Shown: piece by piece, positions 1 to 9,083 of the stretch
Layout: every line of letters begins with the position of its first letter
Numbering within the stretch: position 1 is the first letter of the stretch
Origin: Pseudomonas cuatrocienegasensis
GTDB taxonomy: Bacteria > Pseudomonadota > Gammaproteobacteria > Pseudomonadales > Pseudomonadaceae
Assembly (NCBI RefSeq): GCF_900110925.1
Contig: NZ_FOFP01000017.1
Span: forward strand, 1-64,000
DNA length: 64,000 nucleotides
Direction: 5' to 3'
Made by a program: the position numbers and the translations under genes
The notes under the pieces: model-generated
Told to the model about the DNA's origin: nothing
The model's input: only the letters and a program-made list of their open reading frames with translations
Databases searched by the model: none

Positions 1-672
1 ACGGTGGTGGCCCCCGAGGGCGCGTTCCGCTCCGCCATCCGCAACCCGAACATCAGCAACATTGCCCTGGTGTCGATGTTGGCCATCGTCGGCTATTTCG
101 GCATCAGCTTCTGGTTGCCGCAGTACCTGGCGTTTGTCGCCCGCTACAACTTTGCCGAGGCCGCGGCCTATTCGGTGCTGTTCACCATCACCGGTGGTAT
201 TGGCCAGATCGCCTGGGGCTGGATCTCGGACCGGGTGGGCCGCAAGTTATGCCTGATCCTGGTATTCGCCTGGCTGGCCGTCGGTATCTACCTGTTCAAG
301 TTCTCCTCGGTCAGCCTGACCTGGCTGATCTGCATCCAGCTGTTTGCCGGCTTTGCCATGAACGCGCCCTACACGCTGCTGTATGCGATTGCTTTTGACT
401 CGGCCAAGCCTGGCTCTTCGGGTATCGCCGGTTCGATCGTCAACGTGGGTATTTACGCCGGTGGCTTCGGCCCGCTGGTGATCGGCTTGTTTATCGGTGC
501 CGGTGGTGGTTTCGACCAGGCGGCAGGCTACAACTACGCGCTGTATTTCATCTCCGGGCTGATGGTGATAGCCGCGTTGATCACCGCGTTCTTCACACGG
601 GAAACCACCGGCTGGTTCCTCAAACATGATCGGGCGCTGGTCTCCAAAGCGTCCTGCAACATGGCCACCTGA
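1..672 (+). CDS. MFS transporter, C-terminal part (5' end outside window)
   Basis: The reading frame is open from base 1, so the start lies upstream of the window. About 223 codons remain, with roughly six hydrophobic segments and the MFS loop motif GWISDRVGRK near residue 77 of the visible part, which is the second copy of the motif that normally sits between helices 8 and 9. It therefore represents the C-terminal half of a major facilitator permease in the inner membrane. The next gene starts 101 bases downstream on the same strand and the neighbours are catabolic enzymes, so uptake of the substrate of this operon is the likely role (inference). The substrate cannot be read from this half. 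Confidence 0.85.
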   Translation, partial: TVVAPEGAFRSAIRNPNISNIALVSMLAIVGYFGISFWLPQYLAFVARYNFAEAAAYSVLFTITGGIGQIAWGWISDRVGRKLCLILVFAWLAVGIYLFKFSSVSLTWLICIQLFAGFAMNAPYTLLYAIAFDSAKPGSSGIAGSIVNVGIYAGGFGPLVIGLFIGAGGGFDQAAGYNYALYFISGLMVIAALITAFFTRETTGWFLKHDRALVSKASCNMAT

Positions 673-773
673 AGAGCGGCGTCGCGGCTTGTGACGCCAC
701 GTCAACAGACCCTCGGCAACACCTGAAACCTATAAAAAATCCCCATGGGATAGCCAAAATCAGGAGAAACACC

Positions 774-1994
774 ATGTCAGTAATGAGCAATCAACAGTGG
801 TTGACGCAGTTTGCCGAAACACTCAATAGCGATGCCGACTGGGTACAGGCCGCGCGTTATTTCGAGGGGCGGATTCAGTTCGACCACGACAGCGGTTCGG
901 CGACCCTGAGCGTACTCGGCGGCAAGGTGGTGGGCAGCACGAACGAAGCCAACCCCCTGGGCGCAGATATCGTCGTGGTCGGGCCGGATGATGAGTGGCA
1001 GCGTGTGCTGGATGGCCGCATCGATTGGTTCGAGGCGCTGTCGCCGGGCCTCGGCCGGCTCGAGTTGCGCGGCAATGTGGTGGCGGCCTGGCGCCATGTC
1101 GATGTTATGGCGCGGGCCTTCGACGCAATGAGCCGCGTCGGCAAGAGCCAACAGCAGGAGGCGGTTGCCTGGTCTCCCGAGCCCAAACCGTCGGGCAAGG
1201 CCACCACCGGCCATTACATTACCGTTGATGGCATCCGTGTGTATTACGAGGAGGCCGGCGAGGGCCATCCGGTGGTCTGCTTCCACGCCGCCTCGCAGGA
1301 CTCGCTGATGTACCGCCATGTGCTCGACGGGCTGTCCGATGAGTTTCGCGTAATTGCGATCGATGCACCGGGGCACTCCAAGTCGGAGCTGCCCGCTTCC
1401 GGCCCCTTCCACAGCCTGACGCGGCATGCCGAGTTCAACGAACGCTTGATGCAGGCCCTCGGTCTTGAGCACCCGGCCATCATCGGCTGCTCGATGGGCG
1501 GCAACCTGGTGCTTGAGTTGGGTGCGCGTAAGCCTGAAGGCTATGGCGCGATCATTTCCGCCGAAGGCGCGGACTACACGCCGACCGTGTCCGAGTTCTT
1601 CCTGGACATGCTGCTGATGAATGGCACGGAGATTATCGGCGCCTGGTCGCGTTCGATGACCGGATACCGCACCCCGCCGGATCGCGCCCGCGAAGTGGTC
1701 TGGCAAATATCGCGCACCACACCGCAGGTGATGCGCGGCGACCTAACGGGTTATGCCAATTTCGATCAGCGTACCCAGGTGGGCAAGATCAAGGCGCCGG
1801 TGATGCTGCTGCGCGGAGATGCCGACTGGCTGGTTTATCAGGAGAAAGTCGAGGAAACCGCCTCACGTATACCGGGCAGCAAAATCGCCGTGCTGGCGGG
1901 CACCGGCCATTATCCGATGACCGAGAACCCGCTGGAGTTCTGTGAGACGGTCCGCGAGTTCCTGCATGAAGCCGGGCTCGGAAATCGGGGCTGA
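774..1994 (+). CDS. SCP2-like domain fused to alpha/beta hydrolase
   Basis: A 406-residue protein of two parts. Residues about 1-125 resemble the SCP2 sterol-carrier fold used for binding hydrophobic ligands. Residues about 145-400 are an alpha/beta hydrolase with nucleophile Ser240 in GCSMGG, an acid at Asp349 or Asp351 (LLRGDADW) and His379 in GTGHYPM. It probably cleaves an ester or a C-C bond in the catabolic route of this operon; the true substrate is unknown. An AGGAGA ribosome site lies eight bases before the ATG; a second ATG at 783 is possible. It is followed by an SDR and a GldA-like dehydrogenase in the same direction. A fused lipid-binding domain is unusual for such hydrolases and fits a hydrophobic substrate. 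Confidence 0.8.
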   Translation: MSVMSNQQWLTQFAETLNSDADWVQAARYFEGRIQFDHDSGSATLSVLGGKVVGSTNEANPLGADIVVVGPDDEWQRVLDGRIDWFEALSPGLGRLELRGNVVAAWRHVDVMARAFDAMSRVGKSQQQEAVAWSPEPKPSGKATTGHYITVDGIRVYYEEAGEGHPVVCFHAASQDSLMYRHVLDGLSDEFRVIAIDAPGHSKSELPASGPFHSLTRHAEFNERLMQALGLEHPAIIGCSMGGNLVLELGARKPEGYGAIISAEGADYTPTVSEFFLDMLLMNGTEIIGAWSRSMTGYRTPPDRAREVVWQISRTTPQVMRGDLTGYANFDQRTQVGKIKAPVMLLRGDADWLVYQEKVEETASRIPGSKIAVLAGTGHYPMTENPLEFCETVREFLHEAGLGNRG

Positions 1995-2084
1995 CTTGCC
2001 CCGCTTGGTGTATCACCGCGCGGTTGCCGAACAGCACCGTCGCGGCTCAACTGACTGATTCCCGTAAATAGATGAGTTTATGAC

Positions 2085-2855
2085 ATGACAGATTCCAGAC
2101 ATTCCGGGCGCGTCGTGCTGGTCACCGGTGCTGGTGGCGGTATCGGCGCGGCTATCGCTGAGCAGTATTGTCGGGAAGGCGCGGCGGTGGCCTTGGTGGA
2201 CGCCGATGCGGCCAAGGTCGAGGCGCAGGCCGAGCAGTTGCGCGAGGCCGGCTTCAAGGTGAGCTGGGCGCATGCCGACGTAGCCGATTACGCCGGTTGT
2301 GCCCAGGCCTGCGAGCGGCTGAGCCAGGCGCTGGGGCCTATCGACACCCTGATCAATAACGCCGGCATCTCGCCCAAGCACAACGGCGCCCCGGCGCCGA
2401 TCTGGCAGATGACGCCGGACGAGTGGCAGCGTGTTGTCGCGATCAACCTCAATGGTTCGTTCAACCTGGTGCGCATCCTGACGCCGTCCATGGTGGAGCG
2501 GCGCTTCGGGCGTATCGTCAACATGTCATCGGTGGCCGGCAGTGCGTTTCTGCCGCTGGTGGCGGCCCATTACAGCGCGACCAAGGCAGCCATTATCGGC
2601 TTTACCCGCCACCTGGCCGGCGAGCTGGGACCGTTTGGCATTACCGCCAACGCCCTGGCGCCGGGGAGGATCGAGACGCCGCTGCTCAAGACGGTATCGG
2701 CAGAGGCGAATCAGGCGGTGGTCGATGACACGCCACTGCGTCGGCTCGGCACCCCGCTGGAAGTGGCCCGTGCTGCCTGCTTTCTGACGTCGAGCGAAAG
2801 CGAGTTTATTACCGGCCAGGTCGTCGATGTGGCGGGCGGCTGGTTGATGCGCTGA
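2085..2855 (+). CDS. SDR-family NAD(P)-dependent oxidoreductase
   Basis: A 256-residue classical short-chain dehydrogenase. The cofactor motif TGAGGGIG is at residues 14-21, NNAG at 91-94, and the catalytic residues are Ser149, Tyr163 and Lys167 (YSATK); the C-terminus has the usual ITGQ...DVAGGW ending. It should oxidise a hydroxyl group or reduce a ketone. Length and motifs are those of FabG-like enzymes, but the catabolic neighbours (hydrolase before, GldA-like dehydrogenase after) argue against a fatty acid synthesis role. Substrate not determinable from sequence. Confidence 0.88.
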   Translation: MTDSRHSGRVVLVTGAGGGIGAAIAEQYCREGAAVALVDADAAKVEAQAEQLREAGFKVSWAHADVADYAGCAQACERLSQALGPIDTLINNAGISPKHNGAPAPIWQMTPDEWQRVVAINLNGSFNLVRILTPSMVERRFGRIVNMSSVAGSAFLPLVAAHYSATKAAIIGFTRHLAGELGPFGITANALAPGRIETPLLKTVSAEANQAVVDDTPLRRLGTPLEVARAACFLTSSESEFITGQVVDVAGGWLMR

Positions 2856-2908
2856 GTGGTCAAGGCGTAGCCGTGAACCGGTTAGGCAATGTGCAGAGGG
2901 TCTGAGTC

Positions 2909-4024
2909 ATGGTTAAAACAATGGGATTTCCGGGCCGCTACGAGCAGGGCCCCGGAGCATTGCAAGAGTTGGGCAGGGTGCTGGCGGACATGGGCCGGTC
3001 GCGGCCGTTGGTGTTGTGCGATGAGTTTGTGGCCGAGCATTTGTGGCCCGATGTCGCCCGTGCGCTGCAGGCATACGGCGTCGAGGCCACGCCCATTGTG
3101 TTCCCCGGTGAATGCACGCGGGCGGCGATTGCGCAGTTGTCCGAGCAGGCGCAGCCACTGGCGCCGGACACCGTCGTGGCGCTGGGCGGCGGCAAGACCA
3201 TCGATACCGCCAAGGGCCTGTCGGTCAATCTTGGGGTGCCGATCATCGTCTGCCCCACCATCGCCTCAAGCGATGCGCCCACCAGTCGGCTGATCGTGCT
3301 GTATGACGAGAGCCACAAGGTGGTTGGGGTGGAGTACCTGAAGATGAACCCCTCGGCGGTCATCGTCGACACTCAGGTGATCGCCCAGGCGCCGGCGCGT
3401 TTCTTCGCCGCCGGCATTGGCGATGCCATCAGCAAGAAGTTCGAGGCCCACCAGTGCCACGCGGCGGGCGGCAACAACTCCTTCGGCACGCCGGCCCTGC
3501 ACACCGCGCTGATGCTGACCGACATGGTCTTCGACACCCTGATGCAATACGGCGTCGCCGCCTACCAGGCGGTGTGCCGTAACGAGGTCAATGACGATGT
3601 CGAGCGGGTGGTGGAAGGCACGGTGCTGATCAGTGGGGTGGGCTTTGAAAGTGGCGGCCTGTCGCTGTCCCACGCGCTGGTTCGTGGCCTGACCTCGATC
3701 CCGACCATGGCCGCAATGCTGCATGGCGAGCTGGTTGCGTTCGGCACCCTGGTGCAAATGGCTGTCGAGGAGCGGCCAGTCGCGGAAATCAGTCGGGTCG
3801 CGCACCTGCTGCAGGCCGTGAAGCTGCCCGTCACCCTCGCTGAGCTGGGCCAGACCCAGCCGCTGAGCGCCGCCGAACTCGACACCTTGGTCGGCGCAAC
3901 CTTGTCGGCCGCCTATGCCAAGAACATGCAACCGGCGTTGACCTACGAGCGTCTGGTCCGTGGCTTGGCGGCCGCCGACCACCTCGGTGCCGGGCTCAAG
4001 AGTACCAAGCCTGCCGCTGTGTGA
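2909..4024 (+). CDS. Iron-type alcohol dehydrogenase, glycerol dehydrogenase (GldA)-like
   Basis: A 371-residue member of the GldA branch of the Fe/Zn alcohol dehydrogenases. GGGKTID at residues 93-99 is the NAD-binding loop. Metal ligands are all present: Asp172 (AGIGDAISKKFEA), His255 (LSHALVRG) and His272 (MLHGE). GldA enzymes oxidise vicinal diols such as glycerol at the secondary hydroxyl, so a diol or hydroxyketone intermediate is a reasonable substrate here (inference). It lies 53 bases after the SDR and 58 bases before the cyclase gene. The cupin at 5300 belongs to a family that cleaves hydroxyketones, which would fit a diol-to-hydroxyketone step. Confidence 0.87.
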   Translation: MVKTMGFPGRYEQGPGALQELGRVLADMGRSRPLVLCDEFVAEHLWPDVARALQAYGVEATPIVFPGECTRAAIAQLSEQAQPLAPDTVVALGGGKTIDTAKGLSVNLGVPIIVCPTIASSDAPTSRLIVLYDESHKVVGVEYLKMNPSAVIVDTQVIAQAPARFFAAGIGDAISKKFEAHQCHAAGGNNSFGTPALHTALMLTDMVFDTLMQYGVAAYQAVCRNEVNDDVERVVEGTVLISGVGFESGGLSLSHALVRGLTSIPTMAAMLHGELVAFGTLVQMAVEERPVAEISRVAHLLQAVKLPVTLAELGQTQPLSAAELDTLVGATLSAAYAKNMQPALTYERLVRGLAAADHLGAGLKSTKPAAV

Positions 4025-4082
4025 TGCGGCATTAACCGCCAGCCTGGGTGCTGCAAATAACTACAAGAGTGAGATCAATAAA

Positions 4083-5045
4083 ATGACCGAGAAAACCGTT
4101 CCCCACGTCCACGACCTGCTCAAAGACTCGCCGAAAAACTGGGGCAAATGGGGCCCCGATGACGAAGTGGGCGCGCTCAATTACCTGACAGGTGTTGAAG
4201 TGCTGCAGGGCATTGCCGAGGTTAAGCAAGGCAAGACCTTCACCCTGCAGGTGCGTATCGGTGACCCCAAAGGCGACCCGGTTTGGCCGGGTCGCTCCCA
4301 GGCCCGACGCATGAACATCATGGACCGTGGCCACTACAACTGCGGCAAAGGCCCGCACTTTCCCGGCTCTTATGAATACGCCGATGACGTGATGTTTTTC
4401 CACCTCCAAGGCTCGACGCAGTACGACGCCCTGGGCCACGTCTGGTATGACGATCAGATCTGGAACGGCTATGACGCCGACACCACCATAGGCTCCCTGG
4501 CCAAGGCCAGCGTCGCGCCGATTGGTGAGCGCGGCGTGGTGGGGCGCGGCATTCTTATCGATATGGCGCGTTACCGCGGCAAGGCTGTGCTCGACCCCGG
4601 CGAAACCTTCAACCACCTGGACCTGATGAACGCCGCCAAAGCCCAGGGCGTGACCATCAACAAGCGCGATATCCTGATTATCCGCACCGGCTGGATCGGC
4701 TCCTTCTACCACCGCGAGTCCGAGGAGTTTTACAAAGACTTTATCGAGCCTGGGCTGACTTACAGCCCTGAGCTGGTCCAGTGGTTCCAGGAGATGGAAA
4801 TCCCCAACATCGTGACCGACACCATCGCCAACGAAGTGACCGTGGACCCGGTCTCGGGCGTGGCCTTGCCGCTGCACAATGCGCTGATGCGCAACCTGGG
4901 CATCACGCTCACCGAGATCGCGCTGCTCGACCCGCTGGCCGAGGACTGCGCCGCTGATAATCAGTGGACCTTCCTCTACACCGCAGCGCCCCTGAAAGTG
5001 GTCGGCGGGACTGGCGCACCGGTCAACCCTATCGTCATCAAGTAA
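4083..5045 (+). CDS. Cyclase-family (kynurenine formamidase-like) hydrolase
   Basis: A 320-residue protein of the metal-dependent cyclase family. The start at 4083 (MTEKTVPHVHDLL) is chosen because homologous sequence begins there; an earlier in-frame ATG at 3960 lies inside the preceding gene. The usual HxGTHxD metal motif appears as a variant, HLQGSTQYDALGH (residues 107-119), which keeps the His/Asp/His pattern in altered form. Such proteins hydrolyse amides, lactones or cyclic intermediates. It closes the first operon and is followed by a hairpin. A second, shorter cyclase with the canonical motif is at 40674. Confidence 0.8.
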   Translation: MTEKTVPHVHDLLKDSPKNWGKWGPDDEVGALNYLTGVEVLQGIAEVKQGKTFTLQVRIGDPKGDPVWPGRSQARRMNIMDRGHYNCGKGPHFPGSYEYADDVMFFHLQGSTQYDALGHVWYDDQIWNGYDADTTIGSLAKASVAPIGERGVVGRGILIDMARYRGKAVLDPGETFNHLDLMNAAKAQGVTINKRDILIIRTGWIGSFYHRESEEFYKDFIEPGLTYSPELVQWFQEMEIPNIVTDTIANEVTVDPVSGVALPLHNALMRNLGITLTEIALLDPLAEDCAADNQWTFLYTAAPLKVVGGTGAPVNPIVIK

Positions 5046-5058
5046 CGCGGCTGTCAGC

Positions 5059-5085
5059 TGGGGCTCTGTAGAGCCCCAACGCTTT
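5059..5085 (+). terminator. Hairpin after the first operon
   Basis: An 8-bp perfect stem (TGGGGCTC / GAGCCCCA) with a TGTA loop begins 13 bases after the cyclase stop codon. The T-run that follows is weak, so it may be a leaky terminator or a 3' end stabiliser. Confidence 0.5.
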
Positions 5086-5299
5086 AGCTCGCCTGTAGAA
5101 CGCACTCCCGGGGTCTATCTGATCCTGTGAGTTGAGGTGTGTGTCGGTGCATTGTTCCTTCTGTGCTCTGGCGTCATAGGTGGTGTGCTCTTGGCGCTAT
5201 TTTCACGGCCAGATCGCTGCCATAACCTCTGAATCAGCCGTAATCGCCATGCAGAGCCCGTGCAGCGATTGCGAGAAAACCAACTGAAGAGGACTCAAC

Positions 5300-5836
5300 G
5301 TGAACACTCCTGTTAAGCCTGATGAACTGGCGATTCCCTACCAATTGCCGCAAGTCCCGTACATGACCCCCGACATGGTTCACCCCGGTGTAATGACCAC
5401 CTGGCTGGAAGATGACAACCTGTGGGTGCCGGTAACCAAATCCGTGTCGTTCAAGCCCCTGCTGCTCAGCACCACCGGCGGCTACTACATCAACCTGCTG
5501 CGCGTGCGCCAGGCCGGTGTACTGTCGCGTCATCGGCACACCGGTGGTGTCCACGCCATCGTGCTCAAAGGCCGCTGGTATTACCTGGAGCACGATTGGG
5601 TCGCTGAAGAGGGCTCGTTCGCCTACGAGCCGCCGGGCGAAACCCACACGCTGTTCGTGCCCGAAGACGTCGAAGAAATGATCACCTGGTTCCATGTGCA
5701 AGGTGGCTACACTTACGTCGACCCCCAGGGTGTCGCGGTAGGCTATGAGGACGTGTTCACCAAGCTCGAAACCGCCCGTGCCCACTACAAGACCCTGGGC
5801 CTGCCGGATGACTACATCGAGCAGTTCATCCGGTAA
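5300..5836 (+). CDS. 2,4'-dihydroxyacetophenone dioxygenase-like cupin
   Basis: A 178-residue single-domain cupin with the length and overall sequence pattern of 2,4'-dihydroxyacetophenone dioxygenase, a non-haem iron enzyme that splits an aryl hydroxyketone into an aryl carboxylate and formate. Likely iron ligands are His78 and His80 (SRHRHTGG) and His116 (PGETHTLF). It stands alone 254 bases after the cyclase and ends at a strong terminator. If the family assignment is functional, the preceding dehydrogenases could make its hydroxyketone substrate. The actual ketone is unknown. Confidence 0.78.
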   Translation: MNTPVKPDELAIPYQLPQVPYMTPDMVHPGVMTTWLEDDNLWVPVTKSVSFKPLLLSTTGGYYINLLRVRQAGVLSRHRHTGGVHAIVLKGRWYYLEHDWVAEEGSFAYEPPGETHTLFVPEDVEEMITWFHVQGGYTYVDPQGVAVGYEDVFTKLETARAHYKTLGLPDDYIEQFIR

Positions 5837-5847
5837 ACCGGACGGTC

Positions 5848-5879
5848 TGAAAAAACGCGCTCCGGCGCGTTTTTTTCAG
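5848..5879. terminator. Rho-independent terminator
   Basis: TGAAAAAACGCGC pairs with GCGCGTTTTTTTCA across a TCCG loop (one extra T). The A-run before and T-run after the GC core make it usable in either direction. It sits 11 bases after the cupin stop. Confidence 0.85.
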
Positions 5880-5923
5880 CGCCCACTTCGGCACCGCGTC
5901 GCGACCATTACGCAGGACGATGC

Positions 5924-6829
5924 ATGGACAATTACTCACAATTACTCGCGTTTATCTGGTCCACGGAATGTGGCAGTTTTTCGGCCGCTGCCCGGGTGCA
6001 CAAGATGACGCCATCAGCCGTGAGCAAGCTGATTACCCGGCTGGAGAATCGGCTGCAGGTGCGCTTGTTCCAGCGCGGCTCCCGGGTGCTCACCCTGACC
6101 GAAGAAGGCGCGGCCTACCTGCGCAGTGCCAAGGCCGTGGTGGATGCAATGAATGAGGCCGATTCGCTGGCCGAGGCGTTACCGTCCAGGGTCAGCGGCA
6201 CGCTGCGGCTGCACACCATGACCTCGTTCGCCAAACACCAGATCGTGCCCTGGTTGCCCGAGTTTATGGACCTGTACCCGGCGCTGGATGTGGAAATACA
6301 ACTGGGCGCGCAATTCGTCGATCACTTCGAGCAAGGGCTGGATATCGCCATCCACAGCGGCGTGTTGCCCAGCTCGTCGCGCATCGCCAAGCGTATCGGC
6401 GAGACGCAGTGGCTGATCTGCGCGTCGCCACAGTACCTGGCCGAGCATGGCACCCCCGCGGTGCCGGCGGACCTGCTGCAGCATCGCTGCTTTAATTTCA
6501 GCTTTGTCAGCCCGTGGAACAAGTGGTCGTTCTTGCAGGAAGGCGAGGGGATCTCGGTGCCCATCACCGCCAGGGCGTCGTTCACCCAGGGCGATTTGCT
6601 GCGCGACATGGCGCTTTCCGGGGCCGGCATCGTCAAGCTGGCGGACTTTCATATTGGCCTGGACATCAAGGCCGGCACCCTGGTGCCGCTGCTTGAGGCG
6701 TTCACTACCGGGGTCGTTGAACCGGTCTATCTGCTGTATTCAGACCGCAAACACCTGAGCCCACGGATTCGGGTGTTTATCGAATTCTTTCAGGAAAAAT
6801 GGCGGCAGCATCCCTGGAAGTTGAACTAG
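5924..6829 (+). CDS. LysR-family transcriptional regulator
   Basis: A 301-residue LysR regulator. The N-terminal winged helix (residues about 1-60; GSFSAAARVHKMTPSAVSKL) is followed by a substrate-binding domain (about 88-295). It lies in the same direction as the cupin and downstream of a terminator, so it is transcribed separately. It is the nearest regulator to the 1-5836 operons and may control them, but no clear LysR palindrome was picked out for it. The inducer is unknown. Confidence 0.9.
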   Translation: MDNYSQLLAFIWSTECGSFSAAARVHKMTPSAVSKLITRLENRLQVRLFQRGSRVLTLTEEGAAYLRSAKAVVDAMNEADSLAEALPSRVSGTLRLHTMTSFAKHQIVPWLPEFMDLYPALDVEIQLGAQFVDHFEQGLDIAIHSGVLPSSSRIAKRIGETQWLICASPQYLAEHGTPAVPADLLQHRCFNFSFVSPWNKWSFLQEGEGISVPITARASFTQGDLLRDMALSGAGIVKLADFHIGLDIKAGTLVPLLEAFTTGVVEPVYLLYSDRKHLSPRIRVFIEFFQEKWRQHPWKLN

Positions 6830-7386
6830 CGCCTAGCTGGTTTCTCCACCGCCAAGCTCTCTTAGCCCGCATACGCGCGGCATTTCTAAGCGCCACTGCG
6901 CGGCGCCTACCATCCCCCGTTCCCCGCGCGGCGCCGCCCTGGCCCGTGCATCTGCTGCGGCTAAGCCATAGGCTTTGACCCTGCTGTAGCGGCTGGGGAC
7001 TCTTCTGCCCAGGTTGCGCTGCGCAACGTTATTCACGAATAGATTCGCGCCTACCAAGGCATTGTTTTGCTGACGCCTTGACGTGGGCTTGGCGCGCCTT
7101 CAGGTAACGGCACGTCAGGGAGGGCAATGAGAAACCAATAATATTGGTTTACAAGATACTTATCTTTGATAAATATAAGGCCCTGTGCAGGCACGACCAC
7201 TGCGCGTTGCGGGAGGTTCGCTCACGGGAGCTTCTGCCGCGTGAATGCTGAATGCACGCGGCCAGGTGCGCGCTGGCTGTGCAGGTATCACCGAAACCCT
7301 TGTGTAGAGCGCCGGTCGCCGGCTGTGGTTCGAGGTTACTGTTCCGTTCTAATTGCCATCAACACTAACAAGAATAGGAAAATAGT
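6830..7386. other. 557-bp intergenic region with REP remnant and regulated promoter region
   Basis: No credible gene. A degenerate REP element reading ATTCACGAATAGATTCGCGC, in inverse orientation to the REPs near 42831 and 54130, occupies about 7027-7056. The AT-rich stretch at 7130-7180 holds the MarR-type operator described separately and is the likely promoter region of the dehydrogenase gene at 7387. A short reverse ORF across the REP is an artefact of the repeat. Confidence 0.6.
7156..7172. promoter_or_regulatory. MarR-type operator, copy 1
   Basis: ATACTTATCTTTGATAA, an inverted repeat TTATC-N3-GATAA. The same 17-bp sequence, differing only at the two central positions, recurs at 9350 and 14423. 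It lies 214 bases before the dehydrogenase start. The GATACT part could act as a -10 box, so a bound repressor would block polymerase (inference). Confidence 0.7.
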
Positions 7387-8496
7387 ATGGATATGATGTC
7401 TGCTGCCCGGCTCCATGACGTGGCCAGCCCCTTCGTTGTCGACCGTGTGCCGGTCCCCACCCCGGGGGACGATGATGTGCTGGTACGGGTGCGCGCCTGC
7501 GCACTGGTGCCGAACCTTAAGAACGTTGCCTACCACTACCCCGAGTGGTTCCCGTTCTTGCCGTTACCGCCGCTGCCGGCCATCTATGGCCTCGATCCGG
7601 CCGGTGAAATTGTCGCCGTGGGCAGCCATGTCGGTGGCCTGAAGCCGGGCCAGCGGGTTTACGTCAACCCGGCTCGTTCGTGTGGCGCGTGCATCAAGTG
7701 CCGGCGTGGCGATACCGTGAGCTGCTCGTCGTTCACCCTGGCCGGCTATTTTGGCTGCGGGCCTGGCTCTAAGCAGGTGTTCGAGCGCTACCCGTCGGGC
7801 GGTTTTGCCGAGTACATGATCGCCCCGGCCTCCGCCATCGTGACGCTGCCTGATGAGGTGACGTTCGAGCAGGCCTCCCGCTTCGGTTACCTGGGCACCT
7901 CCTATGCGGCGCTGTGCCATGCCCAGGCCGGCCCGCAAACCAGTGTCCTGATCAATGGTGCGACAGGCACCCTGGGGGTTGGCGCGACCCTGCTTGCGCT
8001 GGCGATGGGCGTGCCCAAGATTCTCGCCGTGGCCCGCAACGAGGCGCTCTTGAGTGAACTCAAGGCTCTGGATCCGAAGCGCATCATCACCTACTCGACC
8101 AAGGCCGGCCCTTGCACCGACTGGGCCAGGGAGAATACCGACGGTTTTGGTCCTGACTGCGTGATCGAGGCATTAGGCCCCGATGCCCCGCCGGAAGCGA
8201 CCATGGCGGCCATTCAGTCGGTATCCCGAGGCGGTCGGATTGTCACCGTGGGCGGCATGGATAAAGAACTGCCGATCAGCCCGATCTGGCTTATGGTCAA
8301 TCAGATTTCCTACATCGGCTCCGCCTGGTTCACCACGGCACAAGGGCAGGACATGGCGGTGATGGCCCAGTCCGGTACGCTCGACCTGTCGCGCCTGGAG
8401 CAGCAGTGCTTCGAGCTGGATCAGGTCAATCATGCGCTGGATGCGGCCCATCACCGTGAGCGCGGCGGCTTTATCAACATAGTGGTGAAACCATGA
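7387..8496 (+). CDS. Zinc-type (MDR) alcohol dehydrogenase, paralogue A
   Basis: A 369-residue medium-chain dehydrogenase: GroES-like domain (about 10-140) and Rossmann domain (about 160-300; GATGTLGVGATLLA). The structural zinc site is complete (SCGACIKCRRGDTVSC), but the catalytic-zinc GHE motif is replaced by GLD (YGLDPAGEIVAVG), so the chemistry may be quinone/enone reduction or zinc-free alcohol oxidation. It is the same length as, and by eye about three-quarters identical to, the gene at 10493. Its stop overlaps the next start (ATGA), so it is translationally coupled to the cupin. The upstream operator puts it in the proposed MarR regulon. Confidence 0.85.
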   Translation: MDMMSAARLHDVASPFVVDRVPVPTPGDDDVLVRVRACALVPNLKNVAYHYPEWFPFLPLPPLPAIYGLDPAGEIVAVGSHVGGLKPGQRVYVNPARSCGACIKCRRGDTVSCSSFTLAGYFGCGPGSKQVFERYPSGGFAEYMIAPASAIVTLPDEVTFEQASRFGYLGTSYAALCHAQAGPQTSVLINGATGTLGVGATLLALAMGVPKILAVARNEALLSELKALDPKRIITYSTKAGPCTDWARENTDGFGPDCVIEALGPDAPPEATMAAIQSVSRGGRIVTVGGMDKELPISPIWLMVNQISYIGSAWFTTAQGQDMAVMAQSGTLDLSRLEQQCFELDQVNHALDAAHHRERGGFINIVVKP

Positions 8497-9083
8497 CTAC
8501 CTCATCAACGCACACTCAACCCACCGACGGCGCCACGCTGCGGGTTGTCACGGTAATAGGCGCGGATGGCCGTTCTGGCATTCACGACAATCAGCTCGGC
8601 CCACGGGTCTATTACTACCGGCACATCCCCGGGATGGCCACCTCCATCCTTTGGGCCACCACGGCCGATGCCGTGCTGCCCGAAGGCTTTGTGGACCCCG
8701 TGCCGAGCCTGGCATCGCTGCACCCAAGCCCAGGTGGCAGCGTGTTCATGACCCTGACGCTGCCGCCCGATGCGCTGTTTGCCACGCCAGGGTTCGACTT
8801 TGCAGCCGCAGCCCTCGAGCAGGCTCAGCAGGCACCGGGCCTGGCCGAGCTGTTTGAGCCTGCCGCGCCGGGGTTTCATACCACCGAGACGGTCGATTAC
8901 GTGACCGTGCTCGATGGTGAAGTCTGGCTCGAAACCGACACCCAAGAAGTCCGCCTGGGGCTGCACGACAGCGTGGTGCAAAACGGCACGCGGCATGCCT
9001 GGCGCAACAAAAGCAGCAAACCCGCCACCTTATCGGTGGTGCTGGTGGGCGTGCATCGCCAGCCGGTTACGGCGCGCGACTAA
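8493..9083 (+). CDS. Cupin-domain protein
   Basis: A 196-residue protein with a single C-terminal cupin barrel (about residues 125-185: TTETVDYVTVLDGEVWLETD, GTRHAW). It begins within the stop codon of the dehydrogenase gene. A paralogue with the same architecture lies at 38130 in the second catabolic cluster. The N-terminal half has no recognised domain. Small cupins of this type are often called of unknown function; a metal-dependent isomerase, decarboxylase or dioxygenase is possible, but nothing in the sequence decides. Confidence 0.8.
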   Translation: MTTSSTHTQPTDGATLRVVTVIGADGRSGIHDNQLGPRVYYYRHIPGMATSILWATTADAVLPEGFVDPVPSLASLHPSPGGSVFMTLTLPPDALFATPGFDFAAAALEQAQQAPGLAELFEPAAPGFHTTETVDYVTVLDGEVWLETDTQEVRLGLHDSVVQNGTRHAWRNKSSKPATLSVVLVGVHRQPVTARD

